Source of the DNA: Penaeus vannamei
Taxonomy: Eukaryota > Arthropoda > Malacostraca > Decapoda > Penaeidae
Length of the DNA stretch: 30,000 nucleotides
Direction: 5' to 3'
Assembly (NCBI RefSeq): GCF_042767895.1
Contig: NC_091552.1
Location: 26,415,900-26,445,899 of the forward strand
Positions 1-11,213 of this stretch are shown here, piece after piece (position 1 is the stretch's first letter; the number at the start of each line of letters is the position of its first letter). The notes below the pieces were generated by a model. It was not told the origin of the DNA. It saw nothing but the letters and a program-made list of their open reading frames with translations, and made no database searches. The position numbers and the translations under genes are program-made.

Positions 1-570
1 TGACGGTTTGCTCGACCGCCATGGGTGCACCGCTGTCTTTATTTGTGTCGTGGTCATTTCGGCGACATTGGTGGTGGATGTGAATTCATTCTACGGTCGT
101 GCTGCTTTGGCTGAGAAGGTACGCTGATGCTTGCTCGGCCGTGCGGTGAGAGACGGAGGCTGGATAGATAAGGCACCTGCTGCACCTGAGACTTGTGGAG
201 CACCGTTAGATCTCGGCGTCGCGACGATGTTCCTTGGTAAGCCTGAGTGCCCGTTTTTCTATTTCATCAAGCCTGTTGAGGTTGGTGGGCGCATTAGAAT
301 ACCAGGCCAACGAGGTATATTCTTGATGTGGTCTGATCTGGGACTTGTACATCGCAAGAATTCCTTGAGGATTCAGGATGTGAGATATACGTCAGAGAGC
401 TGTCACCTTCAGAGAAGCTGTTTTGCAGATCCTGCTTGCGTGTCTGTTAAATCTGAACTCATTGTATATGTCCACACCAAGGATTGAAATAAAGTCCTCG
501 AGTGGAAGGGCGGTGCTTTTCAGTAAGATCTTGTCCTTCATGACGTCTGATGTCAAGCTGACACCTGTTT
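1..570 (-). pseudogene. Decayed LINE (CR1/Jockey-type) reverse transcriptase, C-terminal fragment
   Basis: Read on the minus strand from about 567 down to 206, one frame gives a protein typical of the part of LINE reverse transcriptases after the catalytic domain. It contains LPLEDFISILGVDI, then GILAMYKSQIRPHQEY, then SNAPTNLNRLDEIEKRALRL. These match the thumb-region pattern of an ILG motif, a 'LYK.Q.RP..EY' motif and a 'LD..QKRA.RL' motif. The frame is broken by TGA at 392-394 (probably a decayed CGA codon) and ends at TAA, 206-208. A second frame continues with TVLHKSQVQQVPYLSSLRL (about 145-205). A third gives TFSAKAAR, a TAG where Trp is expected, then NEFTSTTNVAEMTTTQIKTA down to base 1. 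There are thus at least two frameshifts and two in-frame stops, so the copy is dead. The element continues past the left edge. The catalytic YADD portion was not found upstream. Assignment to LINE RT is fairly secure; the exact clade is not. Confidence 0.75.
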
Positions 571-1469
571 CAGGATGGACGAAAGGGTAGATGAAATGGC
601 AAACAGAGACCGTTATAATGGGATGAGGAAAAGTTATTTCTCTAACAGTGATATTCTAGGAGCTGGGTATCTCACATACGATGGTACACTGGTAGATAAG
701 GTGGGAGGAGGTGGGCCTCCAGAACGAACACACTCGTTCACCAATGCATTTAAAATTCATGAAGACCTACAGCTGGCTGCATGGTGAAGAAAAAGACTAC
801 ATGCAGATTAGAATACACCGTAGAACGTCACCAAAAAGTAGGTTGACAAACGACATCGCTGATGTAGCGTCCAACTCGCCTAGCAGTATGTGGAAAAACA
901 TCTAAATTACTGGAGAAGAGAAATAGGACATAATGATAATATGAAACGGCGAGTGACCGCGAGACCTGTGATATGTGGAGGTGGATCATCCTGCATGATG
1001 TTGGCAAAACAGTACAAAAATGCAACTTTTATAGATATATTGAATTGTTAGAAAAAAATATATACATATGTTCCGCCCATCAGTACGCCGTTATGCCTCT
1101 GCCCTTCCAGGAAACAACCATATTCGTGTAGGATAACTGACCTACGAAGGGTTCCATAAATAAAGCCACCTGGAGGTCCTTCGATGACCAGGCAAGGCAT
1201 GTGACTTAAACCCAATGAAAAAATGTTTGAGAAAATGTTGTCAGTGTTTTCGAAACAGCTAATGGAAAAACCTCCCAACAGTTAATAAATCATACTATCA
1301 GGGAATGGGAAGTGCTGCGAAGAAAATCCAGACGTCACAAGAACATTTCGCCTGTCTCGTTGTCTCGTCAATTAAACAATTTTGAATAACGGAACATTGC
1401 TTCTTTTACAAACATGATACCCCCCAATATCTGTCTTTCTTTTCTACAGTTAATGCCATTTTTCTTCAA

Positions 1470-1470
<1 letters not shown>
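571..1470. other. Unique flanking sequence, nothing recognised
   Basis: About 900 bp of mixed composition without satellite or microsatellite character. Short reading frames of 60-76 codons occur on both strands (for example 575-787 plus, 828-1025 minus, 1048-1278 minus). None has a recognisable domain, a convincing start context or splice-bounded coding character. It may include more decayed transposon sequence upstream of the minus-strand LINE relic, but no reverse transcriptase motif could be followed into it. No RNA gene or promoter is evident. Confidence 0.5.
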
Positions 1471-1471
<1 letters not shown>

Positions 1472-1545
<74 letters not shown>

Positions 1546-1576
1546 GTGTGTGTGTGTGTGTGTGTGTCTGTGTATT

Positions 1577-1644
<68 letters not shown>

Positions 1645-1684
1645 CGTATGTATGTATGTATATGTTTATATATGTATATGTGTA
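1472..1684. repeat. Compound microsatellite (AT)n-(GT)n-(TA)n-(TATG)n
   Basis: A pure AT/TA run covers about 1472-1544. A GT run follows at 1546-1567 with a short interruption, then a second TA run at about 1579-1637, then irregular TATG/TACG units to about 1684. It lies directly upstream of the second LINE relic. Reading frames across it (poly Tyr-Ile or Cys-Val) are repeat artefacts. Lengths of such runs are often unreliable in assemblies. Confidence 0.97.
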
Positions 1685-1704
1685 TATAACACCTGAACCT
1701 ACCC

Positions 1705-2645
1705 AGCCCCCCAACCAAGATACCATGTAACTTCCTACAAGACAGGAAAGCTAAATTAAGAGTTGGCCAATTAGAAGGGCAGGAATTCCCACTACTGAGT
1801 GGAGTTCCACAGGGGAGTGTGCTTTCACCCACACTCTTCATTATATATACATCGCCTACACCCCCCCCCCTGCAACAAACAGCAATTACATAATGTATGC
1901 GGACGACATTACGCAAATCATCTTTCATCCTTCACCAAGACAACAATTTATTAGACTCACCAAAGACAGAGCCATAGCGACCATAAATAGATTCGAAGAA
2001 TGGAAAATAGAAAACAAAAACAAATTTCTGATCATCCCTGCCGCCAGGACAAAACCTGGAAACCCCGATCTTGCCAACTTAGATGTGGGGTTCACAAAAG
2101 AAGGGAAACTTCTGGGCTTGAAAATAACAAACACGGGTATTGCAGCACACAAAGAGAGAATCAATATAGCCAACAACGTACTAGCAAAGCTGAAGAGATT
2201 CTCGGGATGCCCAGAAGATATAAAAATATACTTGTACAAAATGCTAGTCAGACCAATACATGAATATCCACCAGTCCCTCTAAATACGATGGCCCTATCA
2301 TCATAGTATAAACTACAGGCAATACAGAACAAAGCTATCCTATGGGCAAAAGGAATAAGGTGGCCCAACCCACGCTCATCAATCAAGGAACTCCACACAC
2401 TTTACAAAAGACCCAATAAACATAACAATCCACCACCGGGCAACGAGGACATGGGAGTGTCTAGAATACCTTGAGGACGCAAACTATGAAAGCATAAAGG
2501 AAGCTCACACATCCACACAGGGCCTAGATGATGGCCTAGAAGCTTGACAAGAATCAGCCCAAACCCCCCAAACCCCATATACTCAAAAGCAAACTGACCA
2601 TGCCAACCTCTTTCCCACTGGCACACATCTGGCTAGAAGGGATAA
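1705..2645 (+). pseudogene. Decayed non-LTR retrotransposon reverse transcriptase (Jockey-like), catalytic to C-terminal part
   Basis: From about 1732 the plus strand encodes FLQDRKAKLRVGQ and then SGVPQGSVLSPTLFIIY, which is RT motif B. The reading frame changes across a ten-C run at 1861-1870. The next frame gives PATNSNYIMYADDITQII, with the catalytic YADD box (motif C) at about 1896-1907. It continues through GLKITNTG and LYKMLVRPIHEYPPVPLNT to a TAG at about 2304-2306. Beyond that stop the same frame still resembles the family (LQAIQNKAILWAKGIRWP, then IKELHTLYK). Near 2411-2413 a second frameshift leads into PINITIHHRATRTWECLEYL, a typical Jockey-like C-terminal region. That frame has a TGA at 2545-2547 and reaches 2645. 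The N-terminal RT half and any endonuclease are missing; the compound microsatellite sits where the upstream part should be. It is inactive. A similar domain in a neighbouring non-LTR clade is possible, but RT identity is clear. Confidence 0.87.
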
Positions 2646-3015
2646 GTTATAATGATGAAAATAGCAATAATAATTAGCATAGTAATTATTATAACTGCAA
2701 TAATGATGATAATAATGATAATTGTGATAATAATGATAATTATGATGATAATGACTATAATGATAGTAATCATAAAAATAATGACATTAATGATAATAAT
2801 GATGATAATAATAATTATTCAGTCCATTTATAATGAAATAAAGGCTAAAAGTAATAAAATCCCAGATGGCGAAAAAACGGAAAAATCTAACGTATTACAG
2901 CCTTTTGAGAGAAATGTTGAAAAAAACGCCTTTTTCGGTTTGTAATGGTAATTAGGATAATTTTAACATTAATTCAGGTAATTATGATGATTTCCATGAT
3001 AATTCCTTTATTATT

Positions 3016-3075
3016 GACAATAATAATGACAATTATGATGATAATGACAATAATAATGACAATTATGATGATAAT
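3016..3075. repeat. 30-bp local tandem duplication in a satellite arm
   Basis: A 30-bp segment beginning GACAATAATAATGACAATTA (3016-3045) is repeated without change at 3046-3075. It shows recent slippage-type expansion inside the trinucleotide-like arm of one A monomer. Confidence 0.9.
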
Positions 3076-4570
3076 GACAATAATAATAATAATGATAATA
3101 TGATAATTACAATGATAATTTTGATAATTACTGCAATAATAGCAATAATTAACTCATACTAATAATGGTAATAGAAATAATAACATCATTATCATTATTA
3201 TGATTATTATTATTGTCATTATTATTTCTAAAATTATTATTATTGTTATTATCATTATAGAAATAGTTATAGGGATGAAAATTGCAATAATAATTAGCAT
3301 AATAATTATCATAACCGCAATAATGATAATAATGATAATTATGATGATAATAATAATTATTCACTCCATTTATAATGAAATAAAGGAAAAAATTAATAAA
3401 ATCCACAAAATCGAAAAAATGGCAAAATCTAGCGTAATTATGATGATTTTAACATTAATTCAGGTAATTATGATGATTTTTATGATAAGTCCTTTATTAT
3501 TGACAATAATGATGATAACTATGATGATAATGACAATAATCATGATAATAATGATAAAATGATAATTAAAAGGATAATTTTGATAATTACTGCAATAATA
3601 GCAATAATTAACTCAATTCCAATAATTTTCATACGAATAATGGGAATAGAAATAATAATAACATCATTATCATTGTTATTATAATTATTATTATTGTCAT
3701 TCTTATATCTAACATTATCATTATTGTTATTATCATTATAAAAATAGTTATAATGATGAAAATAGCAATAATAATTAGCATAATAATTATTATAACTGCA
3801 ATAATGATGATAATAAGGATAATTATGATGATAGTGACTATTATGATAGTAATAATAAAAATAATGACAATAATGATGATAATAATTATTCAGTCCATTT
3901 ACAATGAAATAAAGGCTAAAAGTAATAAAATCCCTTAAGTCGAAAAATCAGTAAAATGTAGCCTTCTGAGAAAAACGTCGAAAAAAAACCTTTTTCGCTT
4001 TTTAATGGTAATTATGATAATTTTAACATTAATTCAGGTAATTATGATGATTTTCATGATGATTCCTTTATTATTGACAATAATGATGATAATGACGATA
4101 TTAAAGAAAATAATGATAAAATGATAATTTTAATAATAATTTTGATAATTACTGCAATAATTGCAATAATTAACTCTATTCCAATAATTTTCATGCTAAT
4201 AATGGCAATAACATTATTGTAATTGTTATCATAATTATTGTTATTGTTATTATTATTTCTAAAATAATCATTATTGTTATTATCATTATAAAAATAGTTG
4301 TAATGGTGAAAATAGCAATAATTAGCATAATAATTATAACTGATATAATGATGATAATAATGATATTTATGATGATAATGACTATAATGATAGTAATCAT
4401 AAAAACAATGACTATAATGATAATGATGATAATAATTATTCAGTCCATTTATAAAGAAATAAAGGCTAAAAGTAATAAAATCCCAAATGCCGAAAAAAAC
4501 GGCAAAATTTAGCGTATTACAGCTTTTTCAAAGAAACGTCGAAAAAAACATTTTCTCGCTTTTCAGTGGT

Positions 4571-4630
4571 AATTATGATGATTTTAACACTAATTCACGT
4601 AATTATGATGATTTTAACACTAATTCACGT
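4571..4630. repeat. 30-bp tandem duplication in the post-core segment
   Basis: The 30-bp segment beginning AATTATGATGATTTTAACAC occupies 4571-4600 and is repeated exactly at 4601-4630. A third partial copy follows from 4631. Only this A monomer shows it among those read here. Confidence 0.92.
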
Positions 4631-4889
4631 AATTATGATGATTTTCATGATAATTCCTTTATTATTTACAACAATGATGATAATTGTGATGACAATGATA
4701 ATAATAATGGTAATAATGATAAAATGATGATTTTGATAATTACTGCAATAATAGCAATAATTAACTCTATTCCAATAATTTTCATACAAATAATGGCAAT
4801 AGAAATAATAACATCATTATCATTGTTATTATGGTTATTATTATTGTCATTATTATTTCTAAAATTATTGTTATTGTTATTATCATTAT

Positions 4890-5062
4890 AAAAAGTTATA
4901 GTGATGAAAATTGCAATAATAATTAGCATAATAATTATCATAACCGCAATAATTATGATAATGATAATTGACAGTAAAAATAATATCATTATCATTGCCA
5001 TTATAATTATTACTATTGTCATTATTATTTCTAAAATTATCATTCTTGCTATTATCATTATA
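4890..5062 (+). repeat. Core-less, strongly shortened A monomer
   Basis: Between two copies of the AAAA(T)AGTTAT.ATGATGAAAAT segment (about 4890 and 5062) only about 172 bp are present instead of about 540. The whole core, the landmark and part of the arms are missing. The sequence passes directly from ATTATGATAATGATAATTGA to AATAATATCATTATCATTGC. It looks like a deletion between similar arm sequences. Confidence 0.8.
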
Positions 5063-6202
5063 AAAATAGTTATGATGAAAATAGCTATAATAATTAGCAT
5101 AATAATCATTATAACTGCAATAATGATGATAATAGTGATGATTATCATGATGATAGTCTATAATGATAATAATCATAAGAATAATGACAGTAATGATAAT
5201 AATGATGATAATAATTATTATCTAATCCTTTTATAATGAAATAAAGGCAAAAAGTAATAAAATCCCAAAGGTCGAAAAAACGGCAAAATCTAGCGTATTA
5301 CAGCCTTTTGAGAGAAACGTCGAAAAAACCCTTTTCGCTTTTTATTTGTAATTAGGAGTATTTTAACATTAATTCAGGTAATTGTGATGATTTTCATGAT
5401 AATTCCTTCATTATATGCAATAATGATGGTAATTATGATGATAATGTAAATGATAATGACAATAATAATGATATTGATAAAATCATAATTATAAGGATAA
5501 TTTTGATAATTACTGCAATAATAGCAATAATCAACTCTATTCCAATAATTTTTAGACTAATAATGACAATGGAAATAATAATAACATCATTATCATTATT
5601 GCTATTATCATTATAAAGATAGTTGTGATGATGAAAATAACTGCAATAATTAGCATAATAATAATTATAACTGCAATAATGATGATAATCATGATCATAA
5701 TGACTATAATGATAATAATTATAAGAATAATGACAGTAATGATAATAATGATGATAATAATCATTATCCAGTCGATTTATAATGAAATAAAGGCCAAAAG
5801 TAATAAAATCCCAGAGGTCGAAAAAACGGTAAAATCTAGCCTATTACAGCCTTTTGAGAGAAACGTCGAAAAAAAACCTTTTCCGCTTTTTATTGGTAAT
5901 TATGAGGATTTTAACATTAATTCAGGTAATTGTGATGATTTTCATGATAATTCCTTCATTATATGCAATAATGATGATAATTATGATGATAATGACAATA
6001 ATAATGATAATAATGATAAAATCATAATTATAATGATAATTTTGAAAATTACTGCAATAATTGCGATAATCCACTCAAATCCAATAATTTTCAGACTTAT
6101 AATGACAATAGAAATAATAATAACATCATTATCATTGTCATTACAATTATTACTATTGTCATTATTATTTCTAAAATTATCATTACTGCTATTATCATTA
6201 TA

Positions 6203-6500
6203 AAAATTGTTATGATGATGAAAATAGCTATAATAATTAGCATAATAATCATTATAACTGCAATAATGATGATAATAATGATGATAATCATGATGATAAT
6301 GACAATGAAAATGATAATAATAATGATAAAATCATATTTATAATGATAATTTTGATAATTACTGCAATAATAGCAATAATCAACTCTATTCCAATAATTT
6401 TCAGACTAATAATGACAATAGAAATAATAATATCATTATCATTGTCCTTATAATTATTACTATTGTCATTATTATTTCTAAAATTATCATTATTGCTATT
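6203..6500 (+). repeat. Core-less A monomer beside the A/A inversion
   Basis: This monomer runs from the GATGATGAAAATAGCTATAA segment straight into AATGATAAAATCATATTTAT at about 6300. It skips the landmark and the CpG-rich core, leaving about 300 bp. Arm sequence on both sides of the join is near-identical in style, consistent with deletion by slippage or single-strand annealing. Confidence 0.8.
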
Positions 6501-6620
6501 ATCATTATAAAAATAGTTATGATGATGAAAATGGCTATAATAATTAGCTTAATAATCATTATAACTGCAATAATGATGATAATCACGATGATAATGACTA
6601 TAATGATAATAATCATAAGA

Positions 6621-9396
6621 GTTGATTATTGCTATTATTGCAGTAATTATCAAAAATATCATTATGTTAATGATTTTATCATTATTATTATTATTGTCAT
6701 TATCATTCTCATTATCATCATAATTATCATCATTATTGTATATAATGAAGGAATTATCATGAAAATCATCACAATTACCTGAATTAATGATATAATCCTC
6801 ATAATTACAAATAAAAAGCGAAAAAGGGTTTTTTTTCGCCGTTTCTCTCATTATTAGTCTTAAAATTATTGGAATAGAGTTGATTATTGCTATTATTGCA
6901 GTAATTATCAAAATTATCATTATAATTATAATTTTATCATTATTATCATTATTGTTGTCATTATCATTGTCATTATCATCATAATTATCATCATTATTGC
7001 ATATAATAAAGGAATTATCACGAAAATCATCACAATTACTTAAATTAATGTTAAAATCCTCATAATTACCAAGAAAAAGCGAAAAAGTTTTTTTTCGACG
7101 TTTCTCTCAAAAGGCTGTATACGCTAGATTTTGCTGTTTTTCGACTACTGGAATTTTATTACTTTTGGCCTTTATTTCATTAGAAATGGACTGGATAATA
7201 ATTATCATCATTATTATCATTACTGTCATCAGTCTTATGATTATTATCATTATAGTCATTATCATCATGATTATCATCATTATTATCATCATTATCATCA
7301 TTATTGCAGTTATAATGATCATTATGCTTATTATTATGGCTATTTTCATCATCATATCTATTTTTATAGTGATAATAGCAATAATGATAATTTTTGATAT
7401 AATAATGACAATAGTAATAATGATAATGACAATGATAATGATGTAATTATTATTTCTATTGTCATTATTAGTCTGAAAAATATTGGAACAGAGATGATTA
7501 TTGCTATTATTGCAGTAATTTTAAAAATATATATCATTATGATTATGATTTTATCATTATTATCATTATTATTGTAATTACGATTTTCATTATCTTCATA
7601 ATTAGCATCATTATTGCATATAATGAAGGAATTATAATGAAAATCATCACAATTACCTGAATTAATCCTCATAATTACCAATAAAAAGCGAAAAGGGTTT
7701 TTTTCGATGTTTTTTCTCAAAAGGCTGTAATACGCTAGATTTTGACGTTTTTTCGACTTTTATTACTTTTGGCCTTTATTTCATTATAAATGGACTGGAT
7801 AATAATTATTATCATTATTATCATTACTGTCATTCTTCTCATGATTATTATCATTATAGTCATTATCATCATGATTATCATCATTATTATCATTATTGCA
7901 GTTATAATGCTTATTATGCTAATTCTTATAGCTATTTTCATCATCATAACTATTTTTATAATGATACTAGCAATAATGATAATTTTAGAAATTATAATTA
8001 CAATGATAATGATGTTATTATTATTTCTATTGTCATTATTAGTCTGAAAATTATTGGAATAGAGTTGATTATTGCTATTATTGCAGTAATCATCAAAATT
8101 ATCACTATAATTATGATTTTATCATTATCATAATTATTATTGTCATTATCATCATAATTATCATGATTATTGCATATAATAAAGGAATTATCATGAAAAT
8201 CATAACAATTACCTGAATTAATGTTAAAATCCTCATAATTGCAAATAAAACGCGAAAAGGGTTTTTTGGACGTTTCTCTCAAAAGGCTGTAATATTTTGT
8301 AACATTTTGCCATTTTTTCGACTTTTGGGATTTTATAAATGGACTGGGTAATAATTATTATCATCATTATTATCTTTACTGTCATTATTCTTATGATTAT
8401 TATCATTATAGCCATTATCATCATGATTATCATCAATATTATAATCCTTATTGCAGTTATATTGATTATTATGCTAATTATTATAGCTATTTTCATCAGA
8501 ACTATTCCTATAATGAAAATAGCAATAATGATAATTTGAGAAATAATAATGACAATAGTAATATATAATGACAATGATAATGATGTTATTATTATTTCTG
8601 TTGTCATTATTAGTCTGAAAATTATTGGAATAGAGTTGATTATTGCTATTATTGCAATAATTATGAAAATTATCATTATAATTATGATTTTATCATTATT
8701 ATCATTATTATCCTTATCATTGTCATTATCATCATAATTTTCATTATTATTACATATAATGAAGGAATTGTCATGAAAATCATCACAATTACCTGAATTA
8801 ATGTTAAAATCCTCATAATTACAAATAAAAAGAGAAAAACATTTTTTTCGACGTTTCTCTCACAAAATTACGCTAGATTTTGCCGTTTTTTCGACTTATG
8901 GGATTTAATTACTTTTGGCCTTTATTTCATAGTAAATGGACTGGATAATAATTATTATCATCATTACTATCATTACTTTCATTATTCTTACGATTATTAT
9001 AATTATAGTCATTATCATCATTATTATCATCATTACTGCAGTTATAATGATTATTATGCTAATTACTATAGCTATTTTCTTAATCATAACTATTCTTATA
9101 ATGATAATAGCAATAATAATAATTTTGAAAATAATAATGACAATAGTAATAATTATAATTACAATGATAATGATGTTATAATTATTTCTATTGTCATTAT
9201 TAATCTGAAAATTATTGGAATAGAGTTGATTATTGCTATTATTGCAGTAATTATCAAAATTATCATTATGATTATGATTTTATCCTTATCATCATTATTA
9301 TTGTCATTATCATTGTCATTATCATAATAATTATCATCATATAATGAAGGAATTATCATGAAAATCATCACAATTACCTGAATTAATGTTAAAATC
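6621..9396 (-). repeat. Satellite subfamily A, inverted array
   Basis: From 6621 the same A monomer reads on the opposite strand. The complementary landmark AAATGGACTGG occurs near 7187, 7789, 8337 and 8935 (spacings about 602, 548 and 598 bp). The first unit, 6621-6849, is truncated. It passes from the core end GTTTCTCTCA directly into TTATTAGTCTTAAAATTATT, so the landmark half is missing, and a second copy of the same half starts at once. Later cores show GCTAGATTTTGCCGTTTTTT and CGACGTTTCTCTCA. The array stops within a monomer just before its core, at about 9396. Confidence 0.93.
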
Positions 9397-10476
9397 ATAA
9401 TGATGATTTGCCTAAAAATTGCAATAATACCAATAATCAACACTATTCTAAAGATTTTCCTAAAAATAATAACGACAATGATAACAGAAATAATAATAAA
9501 AGTAAGTATAACACGGCCATTATTGTTATTATAATCCGTATTATTGTTGTTATTATTTTCAGAATTATCATTATTGTCATTATTAAAATTATTATAATGA
9601 TGAAAATGGCATGAATAATTAAAATAATGATTATCATAATGACTATATTATGGGTGAATAGGGCGATAATGACAGCAGTAATAATAATGATAATGATAAT
9701 AATGATGATGATTATCATTATAAAGACCATCTATAATGAGAAAAAGGCTAAAAGTAGAAAAATCCCATAAGTCGAAAAACCGGCGAAATCTAGCGAAATA
9801 CAGCCTTTGGAAAGATCAGTCGAAAAAACCCTTTTTCGAGTTTAAATGATGATTATGATGATCTTAGCAATAATTCTGCTAATTATGATGATTTTGATGA
9901 TAACCCCATCAATATTGACAATAATGACGATAATAATGATAATTATGAGAGTAATTAGGTCAATAATTAGACAATGATAATTATAATGATGATTTGCCTA
10001 ATAATTGCAATAATAACAATAATCAACACTATTCAAATGATTTTCCTAATTATAATTACGACAATGATAACAGAAATAATAATAAAAGTAATTATAACAC
10101 GGCTATTATTATTATAATCCTTATTATTGTTGTTCCTATTTCCAGAATTATCATTATTGTAAATATCATTATTAAAATAATTATAATGATGAAAATTACT
10201 TTAATAATTAAGATAATTATTATGATGATGACTATATTAAGGGTGATTAGGGTGATAATGACAGTAATGATAATGATGATAATAACAATAAAGATGATAA
10301 TGATGATAATGACAATAATGATGATAATTATCATTATAACACCCATCTATAATGAGAAGGAGGCTAAAAGTAGAAAAATCCCAAATGTCGAAAAACCTTC
10401 GGAGAGATCAGTCGAAAACCCTACTTTTTCCAGTTTAAAGGATGATTATGATGATCTTAGCAATAACTCTGCTAAT

Positions 10477-10478
10477 GA
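10477..10478. other. Internal deletion join in a B monomer
   Basis: After the post-core text CTTAGCAATAACTCTGCTAA the sequence jumps to GATGAAATTGGCATTAATAA, which normally lies about 300 bp further on in the monomer. The short text AATGATGAAA could belong to either side, suggesting a microhomology-guided deletion. The exact joining base cannot be fixed. Confidence 0.7.
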
Positions 10479-10877
10479 TGAAATTGGCATTAATAATTAA
10501 GATAATGATTATTATAATGACTATATTAAGGGTGATTAGGGCGATAATGACAGTAATGATAATAATGATGATAATGACAATAATGATGATAATTATCATT
10601 ATAAAGCCCATCTATATTGAGAAAAGGGCTAAAAGTAGAAAAATCCCAAACGTCGAAAAACAGGCGAAATCTAGCAAATAATGCTATTTGAGAGATGAGT
10701 CGAAAAACCCCGTTTTTATTGCTAAGATAATGATCTTAGCAATAATTCTGCAAATTATGATGATTTTGATGATAATCCCATCAATAAAGACATTAATGAC
10801 GATAATAATGATAATTATGAGAGTAATTAGGACAATAATTATGATGATGATTATACAATGATAATTATAATGATGAT

Positions 10878-11213
10878 TTGCCAAATATTTGCAATAATAG
10901 TAATAATGAACACTATTCTAATGATTTTCCTAATAATGATAACGAAAATGATAACAGAAATAATAATAAAAGTATTTATAACACGGCTGTTATTGTTATT
11001 ATAATCCTTATTATTATTGTTACTATTTTGAGAATTATTATAATTGTCATTATCATTATTAAAATAATTATAATTATGAAAATGACATTAATAATTAAGA
11101 TAATGATTATTATAATGACTAATGACAATATTGATGATAATAGTGCCAATTATGAGAGTAATTAGGACAATAATTATGATAATAATTATACAATGATAAT
11201 GATAATGATGATT
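10878..11213 (+). repeat. Core-less B monomer
   Basis: Two successive TTTGCC.AATA.TTGCAATAAT segments (about 10878 and 11213) are only about 335 bp apart instead of about 580. Near 11129 the text ATTATAATGACT passes directly to AATGACAATATTGATGATAA, skipping the landmark and CpG-rich core. Confidence 0.8.

Larger units (their letters stand above)
2646..6620 (+). repeat. Satellite subfamily A, plus-strand array
   Basis: Tandem monomers of about 530-550 bp begin directly after the LINE relic. A landmark reading (c)agtccatttataatgaaat, followed by AAAGGCTAAAAGTAATAAAA, recurs near 2820, 3362, 3891, 4441, 5223 and 5769. Each landmark leads into a GC-richer core with GTCGAAAAAACGGCAAAATC, TAGCGTATTACAGCC and GAGAAACGTCGAAAAA. 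After the core comes a post-core segment with TTAACATTAATTCAGG. The rest is degenerate ATT/ATA/ATG/GAC trinucleotide sequence. The 782-bp gap between 4441 and 5223 is explained by an extra core-less monomer at about 4890-5062. The last monomer before the inversion (about 6203-6500) also lacks the core. Monomers differ by many substitutions and small indels, so this is an old or diverged array. Orientation is set so that the landmark reads forward. Confidence 0.93.

Noticed and set aside
131..487. 118-codon plus-strand frame
   Set aside because: It lies antisense to clear LINE RT text on the minus strand and has no recognisable domain.
1368..1928. 186-codon minus-strand frame and smaller frames across the microsatellite
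   Set aside because: Most of the protein is Tyr-Ile or Thr-His repeat from AT/GT runs, and it overlaps the plus-strand RT relic antisense.
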